The notes beneath the pieces were generated by a model. That model searched no databases and had not been told where the DNA came from. It worked only from the letters and a program-made list of their open reading frames with translations. Positions 1-12,339 of a stretch of 64,000 bases of DNA are shown in pieces. Position 1 is the first letter of the stretch, and every line of letters begins with the position of its first letter. Location of the stretch: assembly GCA_946699065.1 (NCBI GenBank), contig CAMPDV010000089.1, positions 1-64,000 on the forward strand, in the 5' to 3' direction. The translations under genes were made by a program, and so were the position numbers. Source of the stretch: Loxodes magnus. Its lineage: Eukaryota; Ciliophora; Karyorelictea; Loxodida; Loxodidae.

Positions 1-2035
1 ATGATAAGATGATTTAAAATATGGTTTTGGAATATTTAAGTATCCAAATGGAGATAAATATGAAGGATGTTGAGAAAATGGAAAAAAATAAGGATATGGT
101 AAACTTTATTATTCAAGTGGTGAAATATATGATGGACTATGATAAGATGATTTAAAATATGGTTTTGGAATATTTAATTATTCAAATGGAGATAAATATG
201 AAGGATATTGAGAAAATGGAAAAAAATAAGGATATGGTAAACTTTATTATTCAAGTGGTGAAATATATGATGGACTATGATAAGATGATTTAAAATATGG
301 TTTTGGAATATTTAATTATTCAAATGGAGATAAATATGAAGGACGTTGAGAAAATGGAAAAAAATAAGGATAAGGTAAATTTATTTATTCAAGTGGTGAA
401 ATATATGATGGACTATGATAAGATGATTTAAAATATGGTTTTGGAATATTTAATTATTTAAATGGAGATAAATATGAAGGATAATGAGAAAATGGAAAAA
501 AATAAGGATAAGGTAAACTTTATTATTCAAGTGGTGAAATATATGATGGACAATGATAAGATGATTTAAAATAGGGTTTTGGAATATTTAAGTATCCAAA
601 TGGAGATAAATATGAAGGATATTGAGAAAATGGAAAAAAATAAGGATAAGGTAAATTTATTTATTCAAGTGGTGAAATATATGATGGACTATGATAAGAT
701 GATTTAAAATACTGTTTTGGAATATTTAATTATTTAAATGGAGATAAATATGAAGGATATTGAGAAAATGGAAAAAAATAAGGATATGGTAAACTTTATT
801 ATTCAAGTGGTGAAATATATGATGGACAATGATAAGATGATTTAAAATATGGTTTTGGAATATTTAATTATTCAAATGGAGATAAATATGAAGGACGTTG
901 AGAAAAAGGAAAAAAATAAGGATATGGTAAACTTTACTATTCAAGTGGTGAAATATATGATGGACTATGATAAGATGATTTAAAATATGGTTTTGGAATA
1001 TTTAATTATTCAAATGGAGATAAATATGAAGGATAATGAGAAAATGGAAAAAAATAAGTATATGGTAAACTTTATTATTCAAGTGGTGAAATATATGATG
1101 GACTATGATAAGATGATTATAAATAGGGTTTTGGAATATTTAATTATTTAAATGGAGATAAATATGATGGATAATGAGAAAATGGAAAAAAATAAGGATA
1201 AGGTAAACTTTATTATTCAAGTGGTGAAATATATGATGGACAATGATAAGATGATTTAAAATAAGGTTTTGGAATATTTAAGTATCCAAATGGAGATAAA
1301 TATGAAGGATATTGAGAAAATGGAAAAAAATAAGGATATGGTAAACTTTATTATTCAAGTGGTGAAATATATGATGGACAATGATAAGATGATTATAAAT
1401 AGGGTTTTGGAATATTTAAGTATCCAAATGGAGATAAATATGATGGAATATGAGGCAACGATTTACCATTCACTGGATAAGGAGTTTTTAAGTATCCAAA
1501 TGGAGATAAATATTAAGGATGTTGAGAAAATGGAAAAAAATAAGGATATGGTAAACTTTATTATTCAAATGGTGAAATATATGATGGACAATGATAAGAT
1601 GATTTAAAATATGGTTTTGGAATATTTAATTATTCAAATGGAGATAAATATGAAGGATAATGAGGCAACGATTTACCATTCACTGGATAAGGAGTTTTTA
1701 AGTATCCAAATGGAGATAAATATTAAGGATGTTGAGAAAATGGAAAAAAATAAGGATATGGTAAACTTTATTATTCAAATGGTGAAATATATGATGGACA
1801 ATGATAAGATGATTTAAAATATGGTTTTGGAATATTTAAGTATCCAAATGGAGATAAATATGAAGGATAATGAGAAAATGGTAAAAAATAAGGATAAGGT
1901 AAACTTTATTATTCAAGTGGTGAAATATACGATGGACAATGATAAGATGATTATAAATAGGGTTTTGGAATATTTAATTATTTAAATGGAGATAAATATG
2001 AAGGATAATGAGTATCTGGTAAGAGATAAGGTAAA
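1..2035 (+). repeat. 138-bp tandem repeat array coding MORN pairs
   Basis: About 14.5 direct copies of a 138-bp unit; the GATGATTTAAAATATGG start recurs at 8, 146 and so on. The unit equals 46 codons and keeps the reading frame throughout, so the array expands or contracts without breaking the gene. Copies differ by few substitutions, which points to recent amplification or gene conversion. One variant segment (gaggcaacgatttaccattc) occurs only in two copies, at about 1450 and 1662. The array continues beyond the left edge. Confidence 0.95.
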
Positions 2036-3850
2036 GGTATTTTATTTTCTTTTTATGGAGTTGTTTTTGATTGTTTTTGGTAGAATGATTTTATTTTTGA
2101 CTTTGGATTTTTCAAATATTCTAATTAAGTCTAGATTATTTGTAATTTTGTTAGATTTTAGTTAAAGACGATTCAATAATATTTATTTTTGGATGATTTT
2201 TTGGGAAGTAAGAGTCTTTAAAGTTCTTTTAAACCTTTTTCTTACCATCCTTTTACTAGTTTTGAAACTAGTAGTTTCGTTTTTTATTTTAGTAAAAAAT
2301 AAATATCGTAAAATATTTCATTATTTTTCAATATTGAGGATTTATGCTAGCTTTAGAAAGTTAACAAATTTTTTATGAATTTCTAATTCTTTATCTAAAA
2401 AATTGATTTTTAATTTAAACCGCATTAACTTTAATCTTTTACAAACTATTGTAAGTGACAATTAAAGCAAATTGCATTTTCTGATGTCTATAAACTTATA
2501 ATAAATTCTAAAAGATTATCTTAGAGCTTCCTTAACTGTATTTAAATTTTATTAGGTTTTAGCATTTTAAACAGATAAAGTTTGTTATAGAAAGATTGAA
2601 GGAGCAAGATATTTAAAGAGCTTTATTTGTACACATACAATAAAACTTTCATTATTTATGATTAATTTCCTCTATGTGGTCTTTAGAAAATAGTTCTTAA
2701 AGGATTGTTTAAAGATGATGACTTATATTTTCTAAAATTCTGTCCTAATTTGGAAAATCTTGAAATTATACATTATGAAAAAGATAAAAAATTTAAAGCT
2801 TTTACAGGCATCTTTTTATTAAACTTTTGCGAAAATTTTAATTTGAAAGTTTTAAAATTAAAAAGTAAATTTATAAAAATGAGATATATTATTGACTATT
2901 TAAGCACTAAAGGAAAACTTGTTTAAGAAATAGTTATAAATCAGAATGAGAATTTCACTCAATATATTTAGTACTGCCCTATGCTCAAAAAATTTGACTT
3001 ATAAATAAAAGAAAGTGATGATCTGATCCTTAATTAGATTAAAAATTTTAATTTATAAGACTTAATCTTAAGTGGAATCTTTTAAATAGAGTCATTTAAT
3101 CGCTTTATATTATAGAATAATGTTACGCTCTTATAAGTAAATATAAATAACTGCTAAAACTTTGACGATGATAATCTACTACTGCTATTATAAAAGTCAC
3201 CTTAATTGAAATGCTTATATTTAAAAAATTTAGAATTAATTGGAGACATTTCGGTTTAGTAAATTGATTAGTATTGCTTAAAATTGGAACAATTAAGTAT
3301 GATAAATTTACCTTTAGTTTAAGATGATACTTTAAGAATTATTTTAAAGAATTGTAAAAATTTAACTTCAATAGAATTAGCTCAAATTACTGACTTTAGC
3401 CATAAAGCAATAAGAACTATAAGAAAAAACTAAACAAAATTATATTCTTTAGCTTTAGGAAGTTTATTATACTTTGACTAAGATTATATTGAAGAATTAA
3501 TTAAGCTTTAAAATATTAAAATATTAAAACTTAGAGATATTGATTTATCTGATTTAAACATTGCTTAAATAATTCAAAATTGTGAACATTTAGAAAAATT
3601 ATATCTATACACAGTGAATGAAATAAGAAAATATGCCTTTCCAATTTTAGATGAAAATTAAAATCCTTATCCTATTTATAAGAATTTAAAAAAGTTAAGA
3701 ATTCTTTATTCTTCCTAGAAGTTAAAAGCGCATTTAACAAAAATAAATTCTAAATTCAAAAATTTAATTATTAAGGTGTAGGACGAAGAGATTGGAGGAC
3801 CATACGAATTTGATGGAGATATAGAAAGTATTATTTTTAGATTGAGATGA
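1..3850 (+). CDS. MORN-repeat / leucine-rich-repeat protein, 5' end outside window
   Basis: One frame (first full codon at base 2) stays coherent to a TGA at 3848-3850, about 1283 codons, without introns. Codons 1 to about 700 are MORN repeats in pairs of 46 residues, with the pattern NGDKYEGxWENGKKQGxGK then SSGEIYDGLWQDDLKYGFGIF; the W before ENG and before QDD is TGA and the Q in KKQG is TAA. The C-terminal half is an LRR domain of the AMN1/FBXL type, with repeats such as CPNLENLEIIH, SPQLKCLYLKNLEL, CKNLTSIELAQI and CEHLEKLYLY. MORN repeats usually bind membranes or proteins and LRRs bind proteins, so a cortical or cytoskeletal scaffold is plausible; this is inference. The last internal TGA-Trp is at 2597, leaving about 1.25 kb free of TGA before the stop. 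The gene at 58.1-61.9 kb has the same architecture and shares the PYPI[YF]KxLK motif near its end. Confidence 0.88.
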
Positions 3851-6080
3851 AATATTTTACTTTTATATTAAAATTAAATAAATAAATAACTATATTTATA
3901 ATAAATAGCACATCTATAGATATAAATTAAGTAAGTAGCTTAATAAATATAATTAATAGAAAGTATATTATTTGTGGTAATCTTTTAGTTAGTTTTTATC
4001 ATTTTTTAATCAAGCTATTGAAGTTTAATTTTCTATTTAAGTTTTATGATACTAAACTTAATAGTTAGCTTAATTTTGAGATTAAAGATACAATTAAATA
4101 TTCTCTAATGCATGAATTTTTATTAACATCAAATAAAAGATATCTTATAATAAAATTTATCTTTTTAAATGAAAGTCTGCCAAAATTACTATATGAGGGT
4201 CTGTATAAAAAGCCATTACATCCTAACTACTTAATTGTAGAAATGCAGGAAAACAAATTTTATAAATAATATCTTACAATAAAATCTATATGATAATCAT
4301 AAAATTTTGATACACACATTCCTGATGAAAATGTATTAATCTTTTATCTAAGCTTAGTAACATAAATTTATAACTATAAATATAAAATTAGTAGATTTAT
4401 TTTTTAATATATTCTTAAATAACTTCCATAAAATGTTGATTAAGTTTTAAAAATAAATTATGAATAGCTTGATAAATATAAACAAAATTTTCATCTATAA
4501 TTCATTGATAAAATTATTTAGCATTTTCACAAGTACAATCATGCTTAAATAAAAAAATATCTTAATTAATAAAATTTACTTTAATTTAAACTTTTTTTCA
4601 GTTTTATAAATGATCAAAGAGTAAATTTCTATTTTTTATACAGTAATTAGTAGTACTAAAAATCTCATAAATACAAGGATAAGAAAAAAGCAAATTAACT
4701 AAATTCAATGAAATGATTATGACAATAGCTGAAAAGGCATAAATAGAATGCTTTTTATAGTTTCTTAAAGAATTATGATAAGTACTATTTTTAGAAAAAT
4801 ATCTTAAATCATTTTTAATTAATAATATTACTAAAAAATTATTCCAAATGTTTAGTATTAAGTCAATTAGCTTTAATAAGCTTTAAATTTAATTAAAAGG
4901 AAGAATTTAGAAAATAATTTTATTTATTTTGAAAATTAATAATTATATATGAGTTATTTCAAATTTCTTTGTACTAATTTTAATAAGAAAGAAGTAAAAA
5001 TTTATAGATAAACAATCTTAATTTTAATTATTGTAAATATAAAACTTTGAAATTATGCGATTTAAATTAGATTTTTAAATCAATGCATATTATGAAGCAA
5101 ATAAATATATTTATTTCAAAATTAATTCTTTGTTGCTATATCACCTTCACTCACACTTTTTACTTACTTCACCTTTTTTCCTAACTAAAGTTAAAAATTC
5201 TCTTATTATTTTATAGTTTTTCTTAGAATATTTTAAGATTTATAAAGATAAAAATTCAATTCATAAACCAGATTTTTAACTCTTCAACATATTTATAAAT
5301 TTTGCTATTATCAAAATTTAAAGTAATTTTAAATTTATAATTATTTTAATTTTATAAGCATTTAGTTACTTTAGTAAAATATACCTTTTTTTGATTTAAT
5401 TTTTTTAATATTGTATTAATTCTTTAAAGCTATCTTAAAAGTATTACTTTTTATTTGATTTATCTATTAATGTAGAGAACTTAAACGTTTTCTTATAATA
5501 TTAAATTTTACTAGTATTTTTAATTGTTTTCTACTAAAGGCATTCCTTTCTTAATAAACAGCGGAATAATTTTAAAACTTTTATTTTTAGTAAAAATTAA
5601 AATTGGGAAAAATTAAAATCAAACACAAGTCATAATAGTAAACAATACTATATACTATATAACTTCCAAAAATATTCTAAAAAACTAAGATTATAGAGCG
5701 CTTAATAACTCAATAACACGATACTCTTTATTAAAAAAAATAAATAAAAGTATTATTTGCACAATGTATATAAAAAGTTAATACAACTAAAATTTCTTTA
5801 TTAGAACCTTTCATAAAATATAAGAAACTAACACCAGAAAAGAAAATAAAAAATAATCAAAAGTTAAAAAAGCTAAAAGATTTGATAAAGATTATAATAA
5901 TTAATTGTATTTGTTTAAAAATTAAAAAATTTAAAAAATCTAGAAATAAAAGTCTAATTGAATAAAATTGACTATTATAAGTTATAAAATATAATAAAAT
6001 TTTAATAAAAATATAATAGAATAAAATTCAATAGAAATTAATATTTAATAAAGCAAAAAACAATTAAAATAAAAATACTC
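3851..6080. other. AT-rich stretch, coding status unclear
   Basis: No recognisable domain. Because only TGA interrupts reading frames, long open frames are expected by chance in this AT-rich DNA. The one candidate is listed separately. Confidence 0.6.
4108..5394 (+). CDS. possible hypothetical protein, low support
   Basis: A frame from ATG 4108 to TGA 5392-5394 gives about 428 residues rich in K, N, Q, F and Y, with a few internal TGA codons. Its first part reads like a protein (for example PDENVLIFYLSLV and FINDQRVNFYFLY). However, the next frame is also open across most of the same stretch and reads no worse, so the evidence is weak. No family was recognised. It follows the MORN-LRR gene by about 250 bp in the same direction. 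Confidence 0.22.
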
Positions 6081-6084
6081 TAGT

Positions 6085-6250
6085 CAGAACTGCTAATCCT
6101 AAAATTAGCAATAGAAACAGACGGGGCTGAGCAACAAGCTTGGAGAAATAGAAGAGAAGTGGCAATTTTAAATGAAACTTAATGAGCAAAGAGGCGATCC
6201 AATGCTGATAAAGGTAATTGACAAGAAGAAGAAATACTAAATATATATTT
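6085..6250 (+). pseudogene. fragment of a family A gag-like ORF
   Basis: The reading SQNCQSQNQQQKQTGLSNKL then GEIEEKWQF aligns with SQTNESQNQLQKQTELDNRF and GKLEEKLQTF of the intact gag-like ORF at 27745-28743 (about 28190-28270 there). The surroundings do not continue the similarity, so this is a short internal remnant of that element family. It is slightly richer in GC than the flanking DNA. Confidence 0.6.
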
Positions 6251-6255
6251 ATAAT

Positions 6256-6938
6256 AATTTTCTATTATTCTTTATTCATTTTATTTAAATTTGTAGCTTT
6301 TCGTACTTTATGCACTGGCCATTTTAGTACCAACATACCATTACTCTCTTATAGAAATCTCTTATGATGGTGATTATTGTTCTATATCCATTGAATCACT
6401 ATTTATTATATTTTTTCTGATTTAGATTTTCTGGAATTTTAATCTTCCTTTAAGATCTATTCTGATTATGAAATTCTTCTTTGAATTTGCTACAGAGACG
6501 AGTTTATAGCTAAATTCTATCGTAGTATAGAGTTTATAGAGTGTATAGATTTTAGAATTTCCATAATATTAGCTAGTTTTTAAGTTCGTTGATAAAACTC
6601 AATAACAGTCTTTTCTAAATTTTGATTCTCCAACTCAAGAAGGTAGAGATCATTGGCCACTCTTTTATTTAGAGTTATTTGGTTTTATTGGAGAGGTCTA
6701 TTATTTCTTCGGTGTAATTTTATAAATATTACCATTATTTCCTTAAGAATTTGACCTACAAATTTCAATTGTTCCCAAGTGGGAAATGAAAACCAGTCTA
6801 AAATAAACTTAATGGCTACCTGTAATTCAACCACCTAAGCAATTGAACATCAAGTTATTAGTCTTAGGTTTAATTTAAACCAAATCTTATCCCTCTTACG
6901 CTTCTAAGCGGTGAATAAATCCCGCTTATTTTTACCAT
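6256..6938 (-). pseudogene. gag-like coiled-coil ORF, probably decayed
   Basis: Read leftwards from 6938 the DNA encodes a coherent coiled-coil protein in one frame over most of its length, with segments such as FPTWEQLKFVGQILKEIM, VANDLYLLELENQNLEKTV and LANIMEILKSIHSI. The ATG at 6936-6938 opens a head (MVKISGIYSPL) resembling the starts of other gag-like ORFs here (MVEGFKSGFYTT, MISFKKGFYII), but it is in another frame, so a frameshift lies close to the start. No CCHC knuckle is visible. It most likely derives from an element ORF1; a host coiled-coil gene is the alternative. Confidence 0.45.
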
Positions 6939-7289
6939 TATATGCTAAATAAACAAAAAACTTAAAAAAATAAGCAAACTAAATGAAATATTTAAAATCC
7001 TAAATTTTTTTAAATTTTATAGCTATAAAATGAAATAATATAACTCTATTTTATCCTCTAATAAATATTTTTCTAATTAAATTATTTAATTAATTTAGTA
7101 AATAAATATTATTTAAATATAATATTATTTTTATTATAATCTGATAATAGCATAAAATAGGACGATAATGATATCTAAGCATAACGGATTAGTTTTACTG
7201 GTAAAGATAATTAAATTAAAAGAGGATTAGAAAGTATATTGATTTAAATCTATTAAGATTATTTAATATATTATATATATAAAAAAATT

Positions 7290-7425
7290 TAAGTTTTGCG
7301 TTTCGGGGACTTTCAACTTTATCGGGAAGACAGCAATTCATTCTCTCTGCTGTTAAATAAAAAAATTGGGACATCAAATTTTAGCGAGATTAGGAACTCA
7401 GGCTTCTCAGGTTATATTATTTAAT
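7290..7425 (-). mobile_element. 3' end fragment of a family A element
   Basis: The reverse complement matches the 3' end of the family A element at about 28575-28690: the shared blocks are AATCTCGCTAAAATT, TTTAACAGCAG, then a GCTGT and CCCG/CGGGG stem region. Upstream similarity stops at about 7430, so this is a 5'-truncated copy, as produced by incomplete target-primed reverse transcription. Similarity was judged by eye. Confidence 0.6.
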
Positions 7426-7429
7426 TTAA

Positions 7430-8870
7430 AAAAGAATAATAAACATTATGATGATGTTTGTATAGATCCCACTTAAGAACAAACTAATTCATAATACAAA
7501 ATTTTAAGGTTTAAATATTTATTATTTGAATAAAGATTAACTAATAAATTAAATTAAAGTATATATTTTATAAAATACATTAGATTCTTTGATATTTTTA
7601 TACTATTTTAATATAAAATTAATAAAAGGAAATAATTATTGATATCATATTAATTTCAAATAATTTATATATTAAAAATAAAATAAATAGTTTAATTAAT
7701 AAAAAATAGTACAAATAAAAAGAATATATAATATGCTGTTATAAAAATTTGCAATTAAGTTAAAATTAAAAAAAATAGATTAAAATTAAAAAATTAAGAA
7801 TTAATGGATTATGTTAAGAGCATTTAAAGGCAATTAAATGTATCAAAATAAATAAACTAAAATAATAATTTTTAATTTAAAAATATTAAAAAAAAGGCAA
7901 AACTCTATACAGGAATTTGACTAGCTAAATAAATGTTTGCAATAAAAAATTTAAAAAATCCGTAATATTCTCGAAAATTAAATACTGCTAAAGAGGCAAA
8001 TGAATCCAACTTAGAGTATAATTGGAATAAAATTTTAAAATTGCTAATTTAATGTATTTTAAATATTCCTTTTTTTAATTGAATCTAAAAATAATGGTAA
8101 TAATAATAAATCTCAATTTATATATAATGTTTAGTTAAAGAAAATCCTCTTTAAGAAAAATATATGAATTTCTATTACTTTTTCTAATAATTATAATACT
8201 TAAATTATAGAAATGCATAAGGAAATACTTTTTATGATTTCAATTTGCAATGCTATTATTATTATTTTTCTTTTACTAATTCAAATAATCAATTCAACAA
8301 GAAAATTGTAGAATTAAAAGAAATTTTAAGCAATAAATCTTTGTTGATTTAATTATTTATATAAAATATTACAAAACAATGCAAGTATAAATAAATAGTA
8401 AATTAGATAGATTTAAAAAAAACGTGTTTTTAGATATTTTTCAATATTTAATTATAAGATCAGGCATAAAAAGAATCGCGATTCTTAAATAAAATTAAGG
8501 TATATGCCAACAAAGCAAAATTTAAAAAGTTTGGGTAAGGTAAAGAGAAAATTGCTAATAGAAAATTACAAATCTTTCATTGAGCATATTTATAATATTT
8601 TCTGCTAAAGATATAATAATTACAAGTATTTGGATTATTACTAGCTGTTGTAGCTTCCTCATTCTATTTAAAAATAAATTAAGATAAAATTGAGAATTAG
8701 TTCGCTTAAAAATTGGAGAAGTATTTTAAATTGTATCAATTCAGTTTTGAGACTAAAGTATAAAAAATTTATAAAAATAAATATATCATTTTTTAACTCT
8801 AAAAATTTAGCTGAAATATAATAGTATTTTATTTTATGAAAATTTTAAATTATTATAAAATATATTAAAA
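7430..8870. other. AT-rich intergenic DNA
   Basis: Extremely AT-rich; no domain, RNA gene or element similarity was recognised on either strand. Confidence 0.6.
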
Positions 8871-8871
8871 A

Positions 8872-9954
8872 ATGATTAGCTTCAAGAAGGGTTTTTACAT
8901 CATTTCCTCAATATAGGAGAGAAAACCTGAAGCACTTTCTTCTACCACGTCTTCGCTTTAATTAGTCCAACCTTCTTTATTATGAATGGAAACCAGACTT
9001 ATATCCCAAGCTCTCAGATTACATGGAACCATTTTCTCTGATCAAAGAAGCACGATATAATAATACACTCACGGAAAAAGGATACCAATATATCTATGAT
9101 TAGGCGGACTTCACTAAAAGGAGGAGCATAAAATAAGAAAGGAATGAAGTGGTAAAAAAAGTCACAGCCTAAGCTGTAATTTAATAAAAGAACGAACAAA
9201 TAATCTCAGCCAACGTCCCTGAAGATTAAATGGTAAGAGTCTGTTAAAATGCTTATAATGATCTATCAGATATGATGGTCGTTTTTATTTTGACCACTAT
9301 CTGGAAAATACTGATTTAGTAGAGAAAAAGGCCATAGACTAAGAAGTAATATAAGTGTTTAGGAATCAAATATGGAGAGAGTACGGACAAGCAGTGGCCA
9401 AATTCATCTTCAAATAAAACGGAATAGTATATTTAATATTCAACAACGAAGAAAGATACTAGTAATTACCTAATTCAGAAATGAAAATTTAAAGGCGTTA
9501 GAATTCCTTTCTAAGCAAGAAACTAATTAGAATACTTTGGATTCATAACTACCCAATTTACTTCATAATAAACGAATACTCAAACATGAAGGAAGTATGG
9601 AAGTAATGAGACAATATGGAAAATCTAGAGGAAAGGTATAGCATACATACCCAAACACTACAATGCTAACAGGTAGCAGTGTAATGTACTTAGATTTAAA
9701 TGATTTAGACGAAGCAAAGAGGACACCAGAATTAATAGATTTGAACGGAAACAAAATGAGAATACAGCTGTCTATGCAAATTGAAAGGACACACAGACCA
9801 ACAATGCAGAAGGGTGGAAGCAGCAAAAAGGAAAAAACTACATACAAGAGAATTAGAGTTGAATTTCTATTATCTGAAGGCTTACTTGAAGAAACGGACA
9901 TATATTGAGATATGGAAAGAGTTGCGCACCAACGAGGTGCTACGTACTCTATAA
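8872..9954 (+). CDS. gag-like ORF1 of a retroelement (family D), CCHC knuckle
   Basis: From ATG 8872 one frame runs about 360 codons. The head MISFKKGFYIISS resembles other gag-like heads in the window. The middle (about 9270-9480) has an RRM-like segment (REYGQAVAKFIFKQ, GIVYLIFNNEERY). A zinc knuckle near 9765-9810 reads CLCKLKGHTDQQC, a perfect C-X2-C-X4-H-X4-C. A basic tail with KKRTYIEIWKELRTNEV runs into the 3' stem-loop. No in-frame TGA closes the frame at the stem-loop; the end given is where the element stem ends. ORF1 proteins of non-LTR elements bind the element RNA as chaperones. No reverse transcriptase follows. Base composition is clearly less AT-rich than the flanks. Confidence 0.7.
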
Positions 9955-9955
9955 T
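9918..9955 (+). other. conserved 3' stem-loop of family D elements
   Basis: Outer stem AGAGT (9918-9922) pairs with ACTCT (9946-9950); inner stem GCACC pairs with GGTGC around the loop AACGA; it is followed by ATAAT and a TTTA-rich tail to about 9986. The same structure recurs near 43326, 50000, 55612 and 57641, with outer-stem changes that keep pairing (AGAGC/GCTCT elsewhere). Confidence 0.75.
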
Positions 9956-9989
9956 TAAATTTATTTATTATTTATTTATTTATTATAGA

Positions 9990-10310
9990 TGAGCAGTTTG
10001 GTTGCTACATCAACTAAATTTTTTTTTTGAAAATCATTGTTTGCTCATTTTCCATAGATACATACATTTTTATTTGCTTAAATCTAAAATTTTTTTCTTT
10101 CTATCTTTATCCTAATTCATCAGCAGTTGATCAATTTTTTGTAAAGTTCGTATTTCTTTCTTATAAGTCTTTCATTTCATCTCTAGCTTTAAGTATTTAT
10201 ACTTTTAACCGTTATTAAGGATTGTTTCTATCGAGCGCTTTTTATTTCTTTAGTTAAATTCAAAAAACCTTCCTTCTCTCCCACTTAATATAAGTGTTTT
10301 ATCTAAAAAT
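9990..10310 (-). pseudogene. gag-like coiled-coil fragment
   Basis: Read on the minus strand, one frame gives a charged helical peptide (LKARDEMKDLQERNTNFTKN, then STADELGQRQKEKNF and MYVSMENEQTMI). It has the look of the coiled-coil part of the ORF1 proteins in this window but no zinc knuckle. It lies tail to tail with the 8.9-kb element. No start or stop can be fixed. Confidence 0.35.
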
Positions 10311-11510
10311 TGATATTTTAAAAGGAGAAAATTAATTTTTCTTTTACTCTTTCTATTTTTATTATTTTATTTTATTTTTTATATTTCTTCTAGAACATAT
10401 ATTCTTAAGTCTTAATTTTTTAATAAGCTGTTTATAAATCTAAAATAAATTAGATTGATAAAAAGTAATAAATAAGAAAATTTTAACTAAAAAGACTATT
10501 ATTATGGTAAATAAACTATATTAATATAAATAATAAAAACTTCTAAATATCTAATTTTAATAATTTTATATTTACTAATTTAGATATAAAATTATATTAG
10601 TTACTATTTCATACTAATAAAAATAAAATTCACATTTGAATTAGTTATAAACAGATAAGTAAAACTTATATAAAAATACCTAATTTAAAATAATTAGTAG
10701 ATCTCATTTTTTTAATTCATAAATTTTCATCCAGAATTTATAAGAAAATGTAAAAATAAATATTTTCATTTTAATAATAACATTGTAAATAATATTATAT
10801 TTATAGAATTAAATAATAATAGGGTAATAATTTTAAGACTATTATTATTTATTATTATATGTTTATTTTATAATTAGCTTTTTATTTAAACTTATTTTTT
10901 TAGTTTCTTATTTAAAATTACTTTATTCCTGCTATTAAGAAATTTTATCCTTGAGTAAACAAAATTCTATATTCAATAATTTTTATACAATCATTATGAT
11001 TAAAATTTTTTAAGTGATATTCTAGAAATTAAAAAAAAGACTCAAAATATCGTAAATGGAATTTAGTTTTTCGTATTATTATATAAAAAGTGAAGTGAGA
11101 GGAATATATTCTAATGAAAATGGTCTTTAGCAATAAAATTTATGAAAACAATTTTATTAAAGAAATCACTTAAATCATGTTTTTAAACCCTCCGCAAATA
11201 AAAAGACTTTACTAGAAAGTCACTTTTATAACAAATAATTATAAATTAAATACATAATTAAATATCTCTTTTATTTTAATATTTCTACATATTAAAAAAA
11301 GTTAAATTAGAAATTAATAAAAACTAAAGTAAAATTTAATGTTTTAATTTTAATTTTTTTGTTTAATTCTTAATTAATTTAAATTAACTGAAAATTAGTT
11401 CTAACTTTATTTAAAATAATTTAATAATATTATAACAATGTAAATCAATTTACCTATTTAATTAATATTTTTTAAATTTAATTATAATAAGAAATTAAAA
11501 AATAAAATCA
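10311..11510. other. AT-rich intergenic DNA
   Basis: Homopolymer-rich AT sequence. I see no gene, RNA or element in it. Confidence 0.6.
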
Positions 11511-11518
11511 AAAAAAAG

Positions 11519-12337
11519 ATGTCGTAATCTGGTTTCAAAAAAGGCTTTTTTCTTGCAAGTAAAGAGGAGCAGAAGAGTGGCTAGCAAACTGCATCAGTAC
11601 AATCTGGTAAAAGAATCTAGCACTCACTTGGAACTCCAGTCATTCAAGAGCAACCTAGATAATAACAGGAAACTTAAGTCAGATAAATCCCTGTTGAAAA
11701 AGTCCTAATAGAATAGGAGGAAGAAATAGATTATAAGTAATTGGCTTTAAGCTTAGTCAAAGAGGTTGCGAAATTGAAATAGGAAATTTAATAGCTCAGA
11801 GTGTATGCTGAAACGGAAGGTTAACTATCTGATTAGCGAGCTGTTAACTCTGAACGAGAACTGCAAGCAATGTGGAACATGATATAAGAGCAGTCCTGTC
11901 TATAGACTATGACCAATGGTAAGATTAACGATATTTTAAAAGCAGTTTCTATGGCAAAAATTTAAAATGATCCTCTATTAGCTGTTAGGCCAGTTACGAT
12001 GGAAATAGAATCAGTTTAACCTTTCAGCTAAAATTTTCAGAGTTAGACCAAGGAAAAACCTGTAAGGAAATGCTTTCAATGTGGTAGCATTTGACACTTA
12101 TATCATTAATGCAAAAAGTTTAGGTAGGTTCAACATTAATATTGGAAGAAGTAGTATTGGCTTCAGCAGACTACCTAGCAGAATAAAGAGCTAGAACAAA
12201 ATTTTAAAAAGCAAAGCTAAACAAAATGTATTGTAACCCGAATGGTTATGTATATAAAGTTAAGGTTTAAAACCCATGAAACTACCCTCAAGGCAACAAA
12301 TGTCCCTAGTTGCAAAGCTGGAAGGAAACCGGTTTGA
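11519..12337 (+). CDS. gag-like ORF1 (family A), CCHC knuckle with TGA-Trp
   Basis: ATG at 11519 follows an A-run and opens 272 codons to TGA 12335-12337. Order: head MSQSGFKKGFFLASKEE; Q-rich linker; coiled coil about residues 75-125 (QLALSLVKEVAKLKQEIQQL); zinc knuckle about residues 188-201, CFQCGSIWHLYHQC, where W is TGA; basic tail with QTKCIVTRMVMYIKLRF. The gag ORF at 27745 has the same order and its tail motif aligns as ECIATRMVQYTRLRW. Known role of such proteins: nucleic-acid binding in the element RNP. TAA/TAG glutamines are abundant. No reverse transcriptase follows. If the final TGA is read as Trp the frame continues into AT-rich DNA. Confidence 0.75.
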
Positions 12338-12339
12338 TA

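Noticed and set aside
1269-1817. Repetitive ORFs with EYLSIQMEINMKD units
   Set aside because: Out-of-frame readings of the MORN array; the true frame gives MORN consensus with TGA as Trp.
1-2035. CRISPR-like array
   Set aside because: Contiguous tandem repeats of 138 bp without spacers, coding for a protein domain.
9563-9908. Overlapping ORFs of 112 (-) and 81 (+) codons
   Set aside because: Shadows of the gag-like ORF; the correct frame contains the CCHC knuckle.
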